Origin: Parvularia atlantis
Lineage: Eukaryota; Opisthokonta; Rotosphaerida
Length of the DNA stretch: 52,268 bases
NCBI GenBank assembly: GCA_943704415.1
Contig: CALSCO010001213.1
Span: 1 to 52,268, forward strand
Direction: 5' to 3'
A program made the position numbers and the translations under genes. Below the pieces are notes generated by a model. It did not search any database. It had not been told where the DNA came from and saw nothing but the letters and a program-made list of their open reading frames with translations. Position 1 is the first letter of the stretch; every line of letters starts with the position of its first letter. Of this stretch, positions 1 through 9,050 are shown piece after piece.

Positions 1-57
1 CCCCCCCGCTGCGCCCCGATCGGCCGCACCACCGCTAACGCGCGCGACGACACGCAG

Positions 58-2416
58 AAGCCACCGCTGCCCGCTGGCGGGCGCCCAAACAGCACCAGCC
101 GGCCGCTGAGGCGCGCACCCGTGCGGCCGCGATGGGACGCGGCGCTGACACGGCGCGGTGTGCAGCAGCATTGCCGCCGCCGCCCCGGCCATCGCGCCGC
201 GGCCCGTGAGCGGGTCCGAGCCAGCCGCCGCTGCCGCACCAGCACGGCAGCCGATCCTCCCGCCGCGGCAGCCGCAGAGCGCGCCCAGCCCTGCCGTCGT
301 CGCTGCGGATGCCGCGGCAGCGCCGTCTCCCACGCCCAAGCCGCGCATGCCCTCGCGGCCGGTGTCGACCGCAGTCGACCCGAACGAGAACCCGTTCCTG
401 TCGCCGCCGGCCGAGGAGGAGCGTCCCGTCATGCCGCCACGCCCGGCCGCTGCCGCCGCTTCCGCGGCCGAGCCGGTCATGCCGCCGCGTCAAGCTCAGC
501 CGGTGCTGCCACCGCGAACAGCCGAGCCTGTGATGCCGCCCCGCCCGACGGCCGCCGCCGCCGCAGCAGCAGCAGAAAGCGAGCCGGTGATTCCGCCACG
601 CCCCGCAGCAGCCGCGCCCTTCAAGCTGCCGCCCCGTGGCGAGTCGGCCGCGCAAATGACCCTCCCGCCCCGGCCCGACGCGACAATGATGGCCGCAGCC
701 GCCTCGATCGCTCAGCTGATGCTCCCGCCCCGTGGGAGCGCCGCCCCGGCCGACGGCGGCACCGTCGCACCGCCGCCCGGCGCGCCCCAGTTCCGCCTGC
801 CCGCGATCAAGCCCAACGCCACTGCCGGCAGCGCCGAGATCACCGTGCCGCCCAAGATGGTCGCGGCGGGCGCGACGGCCGCAGCCGGTGCCATGACCAC
901 GGCTGCCGCGAACGGCACGCTCCCGCCGGTCAAGGTCAACCTGGCCGCGGCAGGCGTGCCGGGCGGACCGACCGAAGTCGCAATCCCGTCCCGCTTTGTC
1001 GCCATGGGCGCAACAGCCGCGGCCAGCTCGATGACGACAGCGGCGCAGAGCGGCACCCTCCCGGCCCTCAAGGTCAACGTCAACAGCAATGGCACCGCGA
1101 GCGTGCAGCCGCCGCAGATGCCGCCGCGTGCGGGCGCGTCGAGCGCACCCAGCACGCAGGACGGCGCGACGACAGCGATGGCCGCCATGGCGGCCGCAGC
1201 GCGCTCGATGCCGCAGATGCCGCCGCGGTCGCCCACGTCGACCGAGACCACGCCCACGACGGCCACGACGCCCGCCATGCCGCCACGCCCGGGGCGTACG
1301 CCCGCTGTCACGCCGCCCATGCCCGCGCGCCCACAGTCGGACGCCAACGAGGAGGCACAAGCGGCCGACGCCAAGCCCGCAATGCCGCCACGATCAACGC
1401 CCGCGATGCCGCCGCGGCCCGGCACCAGCACCGCAGCCGCAGCCGCACCAGCTGCGACGCCCGCGATGCCGCCGCGCCCCGGCACCACGCCCGCCATGCC
1501 GCCTAGACCGTCAACGACCACCCCCGCCATGCCGCCCCGACCCACGACTGGCACCGCCGCTGCCGACACCGCTGCTCCAGCCGCCACGCCCGCCATGCCG
1601 CCCCGGCCGACGGTAGCCGCACCGAGCAACGCGCCGCCGCGCATGGGCGTTGCACTGCCAGCGATGGTGCCGCGCCCGACACCCGCAACGGCCCCCGCGC
1701 CTTCGCCCGCTGCCGACGTGCCGCCGCCGTACTCGGAGATGGACGAGGCAGCAGCGGTGGCTGCACCGCCACCGGCTGTGCCTGCAATGCCAGCGCGCCC
1801 GCGCACGCTCCCGGCTCCCGGCGCCGCAGCTGCGGTGCGCACAAACACGCTTCACGATTATGGCATCTGACGGCGCGCACAAACGCAGCCGTCGCTCCCC
1901 GCACGCGGCGGGCCACTGCCGCAGCTGCCGTCGCGACCGGCCGCGGCGTCTGCAGCGTGCGTGCGCAGCGACGGTTGCTTTGCACGCACTCACGCTCTGC
2001 CGCGCGCCGCAGATGGAATATCCCGGCCGAGACCGTCTCGTACCACCGCGCCAAGTTCACGGTCTCGGACACGGACCGCGACGGCTTCCTGGACGGTGAG
2101 ACGCCCGTGTGCTGCTCGGTTCGCTGACGCGCGCACGCACGCGCTAGCCAACCAGGTGCGCGCGATCTTCCTCGAATCGGGCCTGGACAAGAAGATGCTG
2201 GCGCAGATCTGGTGCGTGCACGCGGGCGGCTGCACGGCGCGCGGCAGATGCTGACCCGTCCGCGCCGCCCGCAGGACGCTGTGTGACTCGCAGCGCCGGA
2301 GCAAGCTCAACTGGGAGGAGTTTGTGCTGGGCATGCACCTGATCGAGCAGACACTCCAGGGCTCGCCGGTGCCGCAGGCGCTGCCGGCGACGCTCGTGCC
2401 GCCGAGCGTGCGCTGA
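58..2416 (+). CDS. Proline-rich protein with C-terminal EH domain (IRS4/TAX4-like), 5' partial
   Basis: Exons <58-110, 166-1834, 1889-1956, 2013-2095, 2148-2211, 2275-2416 give at least 692 residues. A branch point (ctaac, 36-40) and AG at 57 show that another exon lies upstream of the window. The long second exon is low-complexity Pro/Ala with about twenty [M/V/L/I]PPR motifs, the kind of sequence SH3 domains bind. The last ~100 residues form an EH domain: WNIPAETVSYHRAKF, the calcium-loop-like DTDRDGFLDG, then LAQIW and WEEFVLGMHLIEQTL. A C-terminal EH after a disordered region is the layout of fungal IRS4/TAX4, which act in phosphoinositide and autophagy regulation; Pan1 and Eps15 carry EH domains at the N-terminus. 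The intron at 111-165 appears to be GC-AG (CTGAG|GCGCGC), since a GT donor at 121 gives the wrong phase. The EH call is firm; the IRS4 relation is inference. Confidence 0.75.
425..1800 (+). repeat. Degenerate MPPRP-coding repeats
   Basis: Within the EH-domain gene, codons for ATPAMPPRP-like units recur roughly every 10-40 residues, most regularly at about 1270-1620. They are coding low-complexity repeats, not a satellite. They make the antisense strand look open as well, which produces long false reading frames there. Confidence 0.8.
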
Positions 2417-2494
2417 CGCGAAGCTTTGCCCGTTTTTTTTTCTTTTGGTTGTTGCTTGTGCCGCCCCTCTGAAACCGCAGTCGATCCTCCCCAT

Positions 2495-3146
2495 TCACCA
2501 CTCGGCGGTATTGCCCGCGGACGGCGCGGGCTGCATGATGCTGTCGACAAGGACGAGGAACTCGCGCAGGCCCTCGCGGAAGCGCGCGTACGACCAGTCG
2601 CCCTCGTCCTCGACCAGGCGGTGGTCGCCGCCCGTGAAGACGTACACGGTCGCCTTCATCGGCACGGCGTCGGCGCGCCACGCCTCGTCCTCGCCGGGGC
2701 CGCGCACGAGCTGGTCGAGCGGCACGGCCACGCGCGCGGCCTCGACCTCGACGACGGCGCGGACGTACTTCTGCGCCCGCGGGGTGCACGTGTCAAGGGC
2801 CTCGGGCGCACCTCGCATCGGCCCAGCGCGCGCACCGTGCCCTCGTACTCGTCCAGCACGAGCTGCTCGCCGTCGCCGGCCAGCGGGAACATGACGCCGT
2901 CGACGACGTCCTCGGGCGCGCCGGGCACGGCCGCGGGATACGTCCCGTCGCTCACGCGGCGCCGTCGGTATCCCTGCGCGCGCCTCATCCACCAGCGCCT
3001 CATCCACCGCGGGATCGCACCCGCAGCAGCGCACGGCGCACGGGCCGCGCGGCCGCCGGCGCGCCCAGCAGCCGCGCGACGACCTCTGGCGCCTGCAGCG
3101 AGCCGTAGAAGAAGGCGAGCGCGCTGGCCGAGCTGTTCGCCGCCAT
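2495..3146 (-). CDS. AIG2-like / gamma-glutamylcyclotransferase-fold protein
   Basis: Exons on the minus strand are 3146-3021, 2973-2836 and 2770-2495, giving 179 residues. Both introns are phase 0 with GTGCG donors. The start MAANSSASALAFFYGSLQAP carries the FxYGSLxxPEV loop of the AIG2/GGACT family, followed by GYRRRRVSDGTYPAAVPG and LDEYEG, the acidic region that holds the catalytic Glu in this fold. A late ATVYVFTG matches the conserved xVYVW strand. Such enzymes form 5-oxoproline from gamma-glutamyl amines or act in peptide turnover; the substrate cannot be read from sequence. Its stop lies 78 bp from the stop of the EH-domain gene (convergent), and its ATG is 62 bp from that of MND1 (divergent), so those two probably share a promoter. 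Confidence 0.85.
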
Positions 3147-3174
3147 GCGCTGTCACTGAACCAGGAAGAGAAGG

Positions 3175-3186
3175 AGTGGCGCCACT
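3175..3186. promoter_or_regulatory. E2F/MBF-like palindrome upstream of MND1
   Basis: AGTGGCGCCACT is a perfect 12-bp palindrome 22 bp before the MND1 start. A second half-site, GCGCCAA (3202-3208), touches the ATG. TGGCGCCA is the core of E2F-type sites. The only other comparable site I noticed lies before CDT2, another cell-cycle gene. It sits in the 62-bp space shared with the AIG2-like gene. Confidence 0.45.
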
Positions 3187-3208
3187 TGGTCGTTTGTCTG
3201 CGCGCCAA

Positions 3209-4312
3209 ATGGTGCGCGCCGCCGTCTGCCGCCGCGCCGTGTGCCGCCGCCTCGACGCTCAACGCGGCGCGCAGTCGAAGAAGACCAAGGGCCTGTCGTT
3301 CGACGAGAAGCGCAAGCGGCTCGCGGAGCTGTTCTACGAGACCGTGCGCGCGCCGCCCCTGCCCCTGCTCTCCGCGCCACCCGCTGAGCGCCCCCCCGCC
3401 CGCGCGCGCGCTGCAGAAGGACTTCTTCACGCTCAAGGAGCTCGAGAAGATCGCGCCGAAGGAGAAGGGCATCGGTGCGGCGCCGTTTGCGCACGTCCGC
3501 GCGTACTGCTGACAGGGCCGCAGTGTCGCAGACGGTCAAGGAGGTGCTGCAGAGCCTCGTCGACGACAGCCTCGTCGACACGGAGAAGGTCGGCACGTCG
3601 GTCTACTTCTGGGCCTTCCCGTCCAAGGCGGCCAACCTCGTTGCGTCGCGCACGCCTTGCCGGGCTACCCTGCGCGCACTCACGCGCGCGTGAACCGCAG
3701 CGCAAGCGCAAGATCGCCGAGCTGTCGGACCAGGTCGCGGCCGAGGACGGCAAGGTCAAGCAGGTGCGCGCGCGCCCCCGCTGCGAGCGCGCACGGGCTG
3801 CAACGTGACGGTGCGCCCGCAGCTCAAGAAGGCGGCCGAGGAGGCGGCCAAGGGGCGCGAGGACACGGATGAGCGCGCCGAGCTGACCGAGCGCCTGGCG
3901 CGGCTCGAGGCTGTGCGTGCGCCTGCCTGCCTGCGTCGCGGCGCCCTGATCAGTCGCCCACGCAGGAGGACAAGGCGCAGCTGGCCGAGCTCGCGCAGTT
4001 CAAGGAGAACGACCCGGAGGTGCTCAACAAGCGCCGTGCGTGGCCGTGCGCAGAGGGCAGCATACGCGCGCGCCGCCCTGACAACACTCGCGCGCGCACG
4101 CAGGCGAGCAGGCCGAGCTCGCGCTCAAGGCGGCCAACCGCTGGACGGGTGCGCGGGCGCGTGCGTGCGTGTGCGCTGCTTCCGGCTGATTGCGCGCGGC
4201 GGCAGACAACATCTTTGCGATCCAGCAGTACTGCGCGAGCTCGTTCGGCATCAGCAACTCGGACTTCTTCGCGCAGTTCGAGATCCCCGAGTCGCTCGAC
4301 TACGTCTCGTGA
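3209..4312 (+). CDS. MND1: Meiotic nuclear division protein 1 (MND1)
   Basis: Nine exons: 3209-3211, 3275-3343, 3417-3474, 3524-3639, 3701-3763, 3823-3912, 3966-4035, 4104-4148, 4206-4312; 206 residues, the normal family length. The spliced protein starts [20 protein letters not shown] and continues [39 protein letters not shown] and [11 protein letters not shown], almost the textbook MND1 winged-helix region. A long coiled coil follows, then a C-terminal segment ending [17 protein letters not shown]1 pairs with HOP2 and helps DMC1/RAD51 strand exchange in meiosis, so the organism very likely has a meiotic programme. The first coding exon is just the ATG (ATG|GTGCGCGCC), confirmed by conservation of SKKTKG right after the intron. 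Its stop is 17 bp from that of CSTF1. Confidence 0.95.
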
Positions 4313-4329
4313 GCCTCCCTGGTCACGTG

Positions 4330-6059
4330 TCACACAGCCCCCATGTCTGCCGCCCAGAAGCGCGCCTTGTGGTCCTCGCTGCGCGCGTGCGGCCGAGCGG
4401 TCAGCACTGGGCCGACGATGCGCGCGCGGGGGCGCACCTGCACGAGATGATGCCGGGCGCGGCCTGCGACGTCGCGACGCAGCGGACGGGCCCCGAGTGC
4501 GCTGCGCACGCGCGGCGTCAGCCATCGGCCGCGCATCACCCGCGGTGCGCGCGCGCGCACAGGTCAGCCGTTGGTACACGCTCGCCCCGCCCTTGCGCGC
4601 GTCCCAGACGAGGACCTGCTCATCGCCCGCGACGATGTAGTCCTCGTCGTAGCAGAACGCGGCGTTGCACGAGAGGCGCATGGGCCGCGGGCGCGCGCCC
4701 TCAAACACGCTCACGAGCGCGCCCGACGACGCCTCCCACAGCCGCACGGTCGCGTCCGCGCCCATCGTCAGCACATACTTGCCGGCGGCGCTGAACGCGG
4801 CCGAGAAGACCTGCGCGCGCCCCACCGGTGTCGGCGGCAGCGGCTTCCGTCGCAAACGAACGGCCGCACCTCGCCCGCGTTGTGCGCGCTGTTGACCGTG
4901 AAGAGGCACTTGCCCGCGACCGCGTCCCACAGCTTCCACGACCCGTCCTTGGAGCTCGTGGCGTACTGGTGCCCGAGCGGCGAGAAGCGGATCTGCGGCG
5001 CAGTGAGCACGAGCAGTCGCCGTCGAGTGAGCACGAGCAGTCGCCGTGGACGGCGTGCACCTGGCGGATCGGCCCGCGGTGCTCGGCACCGGCGTCGCTC
5101 GGCGTGAAGCACTGCAGCGTGCCGATGTCGTACAGCTGCGGGACCGGGTGGTCGGTGCCGACGGCGAGAAAGTCGCCCGAGGGGTGGTACGAGATGCTGC
5201 GGACGCTGCACGGTTGCTGCGCGGCGGCGGCAGTGTCGGCGGCGAGCGCCCCGCACGTCGGGACAAGCGCACCGAGACGTGCTTAGTGGCCTGCTTCTGG
5301 TTGCCGCGCGTGAGGTCGAAGAACTTGATCGTGCCGTCCTTGGAGCACGAGGTGAGGACGATGCCGGTCGGGTGGAAGGCGACCTCGTTGACAGGCTGCC
5401 GGCGCGCGTCTCAGCGGCGGCCGCAGACGCAGAAGCAGACGCACCGCCGTGTGGTCGTACAGCGTGCGCACGATCGGCTTGTCGGCGGTGTCGGTCGGGC
5501 GCACGGCCAGGCTGGCGACGTCGAGCAGCTTGATCGTCGTGTCGGACGAGCCGCTGGCCATCATCCGCGCGTTGGCGCTGAACGCGGCCGTGCGCACGGC
5601 CTGCTTGTGCGTCGTGATGTGCGCGGGGATGTGCCGCGGCAGCGGCCGCGCCGGCCCGCGCGTCGTGTCGTCGAGATCGAGCCCGACGACGCCGCTGCTG
5701 CCCGTTGGCGCCGCTGCCATCCCCGTCGTCGTCGTTGCCATCGTCGCCACCGCGCTGCCGTTGGCCGGCGCGGGCAGATCGCCCTCGCCATCCCCGCCCG
5801 CCGCGTCCGCCGCCGCCGCGCCCTGGCCCGCGCGCTGCCCCGCGGCGACGAGCGCGGCCAGGTCGTGGGCCGGGTCGATGCGCGGCGGCGGCAGCCCGGC
5901 GGCGTCGGCGACGACGGCCGCGGCCGAGTTCCAGCCGTACGCCTGCAGCTGCCTGTGCGGCGCGCGCTTTGGCCTTCGCGGCCGGCCCGGGCGCCGCCGA
6001 ACGGCCGCGCGATGCGCGCACCGCACGATCAGCTGCACGACGTCGGCCTGGTCCATCAT
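4330..6059 (-). CDS. CSTF1: Cleavage stimulation factor subunit 1 (CstF50), WD40 protein
   Basis: Exons 6059-6022, 5952-5445, 5395-5273, 5216-5061, 4992-4870, 4810-4561, 4501-4438, 4378-4330; 436 residues against 431 in human. The N-terminus (MMDQADVVQLIVRQLQAYGW) matches the short CstF50 dimerisation domain. A low-complexity linker and WD40 blades follow: VRTAAFSANARMMASGSSD, VAFHPTGIVLTSCSKDGT, SISYHPSGDFLAVGTDHPV, SPLGHQYATSSKDGSWKLWD, LTMGADATVRLWEASSG. The GTDHPVPQLYDI stretch is characteristic of CstF50 rather than of generic WD40 proteins. It works in the nuclear pre-mRNA 3'-end cleavage complex and binds BARD1 and the polymerase II tail in animals. Most yeasts lack it, which bears on the host's placement. 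Its ATG is 53 bp from that of the RraA-like gene. Confidence 0.93.
5002..5047. repeat. Tandem 24-bp duplication inside a CSTF1 intron
   Basis: Two identical 22-bp copies (5002-5023 and 5026-5047), period 24, lie in the CSTF1 intron 4993-5060. Each copy carries a GCTCACT branch-point-like element on the minus strand, so the intron holds two candidate branch sites. Confidence 0.8.
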
Positions 6060-6112
6060 CAGGACGGGCTCAAGCTGAGACAGATTCGCGACGACTTGTC
6101 TCAGATCTTAGA

Positions 6113-6817
6113 ATGGCACAGCGCTTCGCCGAGTTTGGCGCGACCGACGTGGCCGACGCCCTCGCCAAGCTCGGGCTGCTGCCGGCGTGCCTGCGCGACG
6201 TCGTGCTGTGGGCGCCCGAGCACGCGCGCGGCCCGACCAAGATCGTCGGCCCGGCCCACACCGTGCGCATGGTCTCCGCCGCCGACAAGCCGCCCAAGCT
6301 GCCCGTGCACCACGTCGACGCGGCCACGCCGGGCTGCGTCGTCGTGATCGCGAGCCCGCCGGGTGCGCGGGCGCGTGCGGCCTGCCTCTGCCGTCGCTGA
6401 TCGTGTGCTCGCGCGCGCGTGGGCGCAGTCGACGGCGCCGTGTGGGGCGGCCTCATGAGCACGCGCGCGGCCCATCTCGGCGCCGTCGCCGTCGTGACCG
6501 ATGGGCGCTTCCGCGATGTGGAGGAGCAGCGCGCCCTCGGCTTCCCGGTCTTTGCGCGCGGCCTGTCGTGCCACGGCGCGGGCGGCTTTGTCGCGCCCCA
6601 GGCGATCAACGAACCCGTCGTCGTGGCCGGCGTGACTGTCCGCCCAGGCGACATCGTCGTGGGCGACGCCAACGGCGTGGTCGTCGTGCCGCAGGAGCAC
6701 GTCGACGCCGTGCTGGCCGAGTGCGCGCGCGCCAAACCGATCGAGGACGCGTGTATGCGCGACCTGCGGGCGGGCCACGCCATCGGCGAGACGTTTGCGA
6801 AGCACCGCGGCAAGTGA
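6113..6817 (+). CDS. RraA-like protein (4-hydroxy-4-methyl-2-oxoglutarate aldolase fold)
   Basis: Exons 6113-6362 and 6429-6817, 212 residues, a usual length for the family. It starts MAQRFAEFGATDVADALAKL (the family's LxxxxTxxxxDAL helix). The binding loop reads AVWGGLMSTRAAHLGAVAVV, then TDGRFRD, which holds the Arg and Asp that bind substrate and metal in RraA and HMG aldolases. The C-terminal part (PGDIVVGDANGVVVVPQEH) is the conserved swivelling-domain end. Eukaryotic members include oxaloacetate decarboxylase-like and HMG aldolase-like enzymes; the exact reaction is not decidable here. Its stop faces that of the CRAL-TRIO gene 32 bp away. Confidence 0.88.
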
Positions 6818-6849
6818 GGCTCATGTGCTGCTCAGAGTGGCAGGTGCAT

Positions 6850-7963
6850 CTAGGCAACGTCGAGCGGCGCCGACGGCGGTGCCAGCGCCCCGCCGCACAG
6901 CGCCGACAGCTCGGCCTCGTCGATGAACTTGAGCAGCTCGTCCTTGAGCGCCGCGCCCTCGCCCCACACAAAGTGCACCTTCTGCCGCGTGACGCTGTCG
7001 ATGAACGGCGAGATGAACTGCGCGCGTGCGGCTCGCGTTTTGGCTGCCCGTGCTGCGCAGCCGCACGCCGTCCGCGCACCAGGTAGAGCAGGCGGAAGTA
7101 CCAGGGCGGGTTGACGAGCAGCGCGAGGCCGAGCCGTTCGGGGAAGTGGTTCTGGAGCATGTCGAGCGTGACTGTCGAGGTCTTCTTGCTGTCGGCGTCG
7201 TTTGTGCGCTCGCCAAACAGCGCAAAGTCGAGCACCCCTGCACGCCGCCGGTCGGTGCAACGTGTGCATGCTGCCGCAGCGGCACGCACACGACATCTTC
7301 TCGACGTGGCCCGCCTCGGCGCTGTCGGCGTACGCGGTCGTCGTCTCCATCAGCCACGCTGACGCACGCCGGTCAGCGCCCCGTCGCTGCTGGTGTGCAG
7401 CCCGGGCCGCGCACCCATGAAGTTGATGCGGCTCTGCGCCGGGTACGGGTTCTTGGCGCCTGCGGGCGCTCGATCAGGCCCCGCGGCAGGGCGGGCCACG
7501 CGGCGCGAACCCGGCCGCATGTAGATCACCGGCCGGCCCTGCTTGTCGCGCCCGAGCCGCGCGACCGTGCCCAGCCCGTTCACGTCCGCGACCATCTTGG
7601 CCGTGAGCTCGTCCGGCCTGAGCTCGTCGCGCCACGCGAGCGTCGCCTGCAGCATCTTCAGCGCCTGCATGCGCGCGCAGCTGTCAGCAGCCCCTCCCCC
7701 CACACACACACGCACGCGCACTGGCGGCGCACGTTGGCCACGTTGAAGCCGCGCGCGCGCAGGTAGCGGCGCAGGCATCGCGGCGTGCCTGCCATCGCGA
7801 GCGCGGGCGATCAGGCCACGTTGTCGCACGCCGACAACGCACAGAACGCCCGCGCGCGCTCCGACGCCGCCGTCTGCGGCTCGATCGCCGCGGCCAGCGC
7901 GCGCAGCGCCGCCCACTCGGCCTCGCCCGCGACAAAGTCCGGCGGCAGATCGGCCAGCGACAT
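6850..7963 (-). CDS. CRAL-TRIO (Sec14-like) lipid-transfer protein
   Basis: Exons 7963-7843, 7788-7733, 7664-7511, 7459-7415, 7358-7290, 7237-7080, 7017-6850; 256 residues. The N-terminal CRAL-TRIO-N helix bundle carries RCLRRYLRARGFNVANA and ALKMLQATLAWR. The lipid-binding domain follows with GRDKQGRPVIYMRPG, DMLQNHFPERLGLALLVNPP, WYFRLLYLV and FIDSVTRQKVHFV. These match the Sec14 gate helix and ligand cavity. Such proteins move phosphatidylinositol or other hydrophobic ligands between membranes and feed PI kinases. No signal peptide or membrane span is seen, so it is cytosolic. Which ligand it prefers is unknown. Every intron is 45-65 nt with the standard local signals. Confidence 0.92.
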
Positions 7964-8038
7964 GCGAGCGAAAGTGGCTGGTTGGACGGGTGGTTGAGCT
8001 CGCTTGGCCTACACATCGGCTGGGCTCACTGCACATGC

Positions 8039-8089
8039 GCTCACGGCTCAGTTGAGCTCACGGCTCAGTTGAGCTCACGGCTCAGTTGG
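8039..8089. repeat. Three 17-bp tandem repeats over the UFC1 stop
   Basis: The unit gctcacggctcagttga occurs at 8039-8055 and 8056-8072, and once more with one change at 8073-8089. The third unit contains the UFC1 stop codon; on the minus strand each unit repeats an AACTGA context into the 3' UTR. It looks like replication slippage. Confidence 0.85.
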
Positions 8090-9004
8090 GCTCTTGGTAG
8101 ACAAGCTTGCCGTGCGCGATCAGGTCCGGCACCTCGACGGCGAGCCACGGCGCGAGCTGCCACACACGCGCAAGCGCACGTCAGTCGGACTCCAGCACAG
8201 CAACAACGCTGTCGCGTACCCCGAGGGCGAGCGCGTGCGCGATGCCAAAGTGTGGCGAGTTTTTGCTCCACAGCGGCTTGAAGTGGTCGGTTGTGCAGAT
8301 GATCCCGCCGCTGATGCGCGCGCCGCGGCGCGTCAGCATCTCATGTGCGCACACAGCCACCACAGCCGCACGCCACCGGTACATCTTGGGCGTCTTGCCC
8401 TCGAGCTCCGGCAGCCTGATCTCGGGCGCGACGGCCGGGTACGTCGCGGGGATCTGCGCGCAATGCGGCGATGCCACGATGCCGCGATGCCTGAGTGCGC
8501 GCGCGCTGCTGCAGGCGGGCAGGCACGCGTCCGCCACCTCAAACTCCATGAGGAACTCGTACTTGAGCATGTCGTGCACGTGCCAGCACTTGCCAGACCA
8601 CCTGCGCAGCGCGGTACCGGCATCAGCCGCGCATCGGTGCAGCGCATTGGCGCAGCGCACTTGAGCCCCGTCGCATCAGAGTCGAGCTTGAACCAGTCGG
8701 CATCGGCCGCCTTGTTGATCTCCACGTACTGCGCCCGCCGTGCGCCACGCGTGCGCCGCGCGCTCAGGGACGATGCGAGCGAGGCGAGCGCGTGTGCGTG
8801 CGCGCCCGACCTTGATCAGCGCGTTGTACTCCTCGGCCAGGCGCACCGTCCACGCGTCGCCGTCGCGCGGCCCCGCCTTGGTGCGCATCAGCGGGATCTT
8901 CTGCACCGTGCTCTGTGCCGCATGCCGCACGCAGCGGCGCGTCAGGGCGAAGGCGGCGCGGGCGCGAAAAGACGACGGACGCGTGCCTTGGTGGCTGCAT
9001 CCAT
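8082..9004 (-). CDS. UFC1: UFM1-conjugating enzyme 1 (UFC1)
   Basis: Exons 9004-8981, 8912-8811, 8728-8661, 8601-8538, 8453-8377, 8310-8220, 8156-8082; 166 residues against 167 in human. The whole protein tracks UFC1: [79 protein letters not shown], then the catalytic segment [14 protein letters not shown] with its active Cys, and [23 protein letters not shown]1 is the E2 that passes UFM1 from UBA5 to UFL1; ribosomal uL24 at the ER is the main known target. The pathway is missing from most Dikarya, so its presence limits what the host can be. The small first exon is supported by the family-like start [12 protein letters not shown]. Confidence 0.96.
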
Positions 9005-9050
9005 GTCGACGTTCGAAAATAGCAACAGCACCGTGTACAATCGCCCGCAC

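Noticed and set aside
35-1360. Long minus-strand open frame opposite the EH-domain gene
   Set aside because: It consists of Arg/Gly/His-rich sequence expected antisense to MPPRP repeats in GC-rich DNA, with no domain and no splice-consistent neighbours.
58-2416. EH-domain gene as PAN1 or Eps15
   Set aside because: Those carry several EH domains at the N-terminus; here a single one closes the protein, as in IRS4/TAX4.
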